From Oscillospiraceae bacterium (GTDB taxonomy: Bacteria; Bacillota; Clostridia; Oscillospirales; CAG-272): 6,566 bases of DNA. Each line of letters starts with the position of its first letter. Position 1 is the stretch's first letter. Location: contig WREN01000131.1 of NCBI GenBank assembly GCA_009779295.1, positions 1-6,566 of the forward strand, given 5' to 3'. Both the position numbers and the translations under genes were made by a program. Below, one piece after another: positions 5,944-6,566 of the stretch. The notes below the pieces were generated by a model. That model searched no databases. It was not told the origin of the DNA and was given only the letters and a program-made list of their open reading frames with translations.

Positions 5944-6566
5944 ATGCGGAAACATGTTGGATTAATATTTGGAATAGCAATTGTTATTATTACGGTATTT
6001 TTCGTGGTTTTTGTGCCAAATGAGAACGGTGAATTTATTTGGAACAGCTATGATTACGCCAGAATAACTGAAGTTGATTATACCGCTGTAGTAGCAGACG
6101 AACCCGGAAGCAACGGGAAAGTTGTTATTACCGAACGGTTAACTTTCGAGATTCACGCCGCGTTAAAAGATAATCTCTTTTGGGAATTATGGAGAGACCT
6201 TCCCGAGGAATATATTGACGGCGTAAAAGTTGATTACAAAGTTAATTATGTAAAACAAATATTTGATGACGGCAGAGAGCCTGTAGTATTTACGGAATCT
6301 CCGAAGTTATATTGGTATGATTCCGACTATATTAATACCGCCGGCGGTTTTGGACCTGGCAAGTGGTTTCATAGTAAAGGACCTTATGACGGCGAGTATA
6401 ATTTTGAATGTGTTTTATTTTATGTTGACGGTTTATACCGTGAAACGGTCATATTTGAAATCGAATATGAACTGTATAATGCCTCTCTCCGCTATGCCGA
6501 TTCATCCGAATTATATATTTCACTTTATTCCGGAAGTAATATAAAGTTTTTAAAATCTTTTAAAGG
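5944..6566 (+). CDS. Membrane-anchored protein, DUF2207-like N-terminal part, 3'-truncated
   Basis: The frame is open from the ATG at 5944 to the window end: 207 complete codons with no stop, and the protein continues beyond. It begins with a basic tip (MRKH) and a hydrophobic segment at about residues 6-25, an uncleaved signal anchor or signal peptide. A mainly beta-strand-like extracytoplasmic region follows, rich in Tyr, Trp, Asp and Glu. The pattern ITEVDYTAVVADEPGSNGKV, then ITERLTFEIH, ELWRDLP and V...V.Y.V resembles the N-terminal domain of DUF2207 predicted membrane proteins, which usually carry more membrane segments at the C-terminus. The function of that family is not established. 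A weak ribosome site (AAGAG, 5933-5937) precedes the ATG by 6 bases, and a consensus promoter lies at 5863-5891. The gene is AT-rich compared with the sugar and transporter genes. Coding status is firm; family membership is moderate. Confidence 0.85.
   Translation, partial: MRKHVGLIFGIAIVIITVFFVVFVPNENGEFIWNSYDYARITEVDYTAVVADEPGSNGKVVITERLTFEIHAALKDNLFWELWRDLPEEYIDGVKVDYKVNYVKQIFDDGREPVVFTESPKLYWYDSDYINTAGGFGPGKWFHSKGPYDGEYNFECVLFYVDGLYRETVIFEIEYELYNASLRYADSSELYISLYSGSNIKFLKSFK

Noticed and set aside
5928..6023. Short 31-codon frame starting at ATG 5928
   Set aside because: It has no ribosome site, and it overlaps the start of the clearly coding 5944 gene in another frame; the translation looks random.
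6317..6544. 75-codon plus-strand frame inside the last gene
   Set aside because: It lies in a different frame inside the long open frame that begins at 5944, which has the promoter, signal anchor and family-like pattern.

Overview
The window looks like chromosomal DNA from a low-to-moderate GC bacterium, most likely a Firmicute of the Clostridia type. The reasons are strong GGAGG ribosome binding sites, two textbook sigma-A/sigma-70 promoters with 17-base spacers, and gene families common in gut and rumen Clostridia. The taxonomy is an inference. Base composition is mixed: the sugar genes and the transporter genes are fairly GC-rich, while the last kilobase is clearly AT-rich.

Layout. Bases 1-2194 (+) hold the end of a sugar catabolic operon: a 5'-truncated L-rhamnose isomerase (rhaA) followed two bases later by a zinc-dependent medium-chain dehydrogenase. 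Bases 2195-2545 are a convergent intergenic region with a weak terminator for the sugar operon, a good hairpin terminator for the opposing operon, and a 59-codon open stretch on the minus strand that may be a gene remnant. Bases 2546-5719 (-) are a compact three-gene operon in the order TetR-type regulator, ABC ATPase, 12-helix ABC-2 permease. Bases 5720-5943 are a divergent control region with back-to-back promoters and four TGAAC/TGAAT repeats spaced exactly 14 bases apart. Bases 5944-6566 (+) are the start of a membrane-anchored protein, probably of the DUF2207 type, cut off by the window end.

How the genes work together. RhaA interconverts L-rhamnose and L-rhamnulose. The dehydrogenase behind it is probably co-transcribed and may act on a rhamnose-derived intermediate or a by-product such as lactaldehyde, but its substrate cannot be read from the sequence. 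The minus-strand operon is a self-regulated exporter of the antibiotic-efflux type: the TetR protein presumably binds the control region at 5720-5870 and represses its own operon until a toxic compound releases it. The divergent gene at 5944 has its own promoter 40 bases from that of the efflux operon and could share the regulator.

No RNA gene, CRISPR array, insertion sequence or prophage gene was seen. Nothing here is clearly an unknown system. The least explained items are the phased repeat array, the orphan reading frame at 2278-2457 and the 3'-truncated membrane protein.
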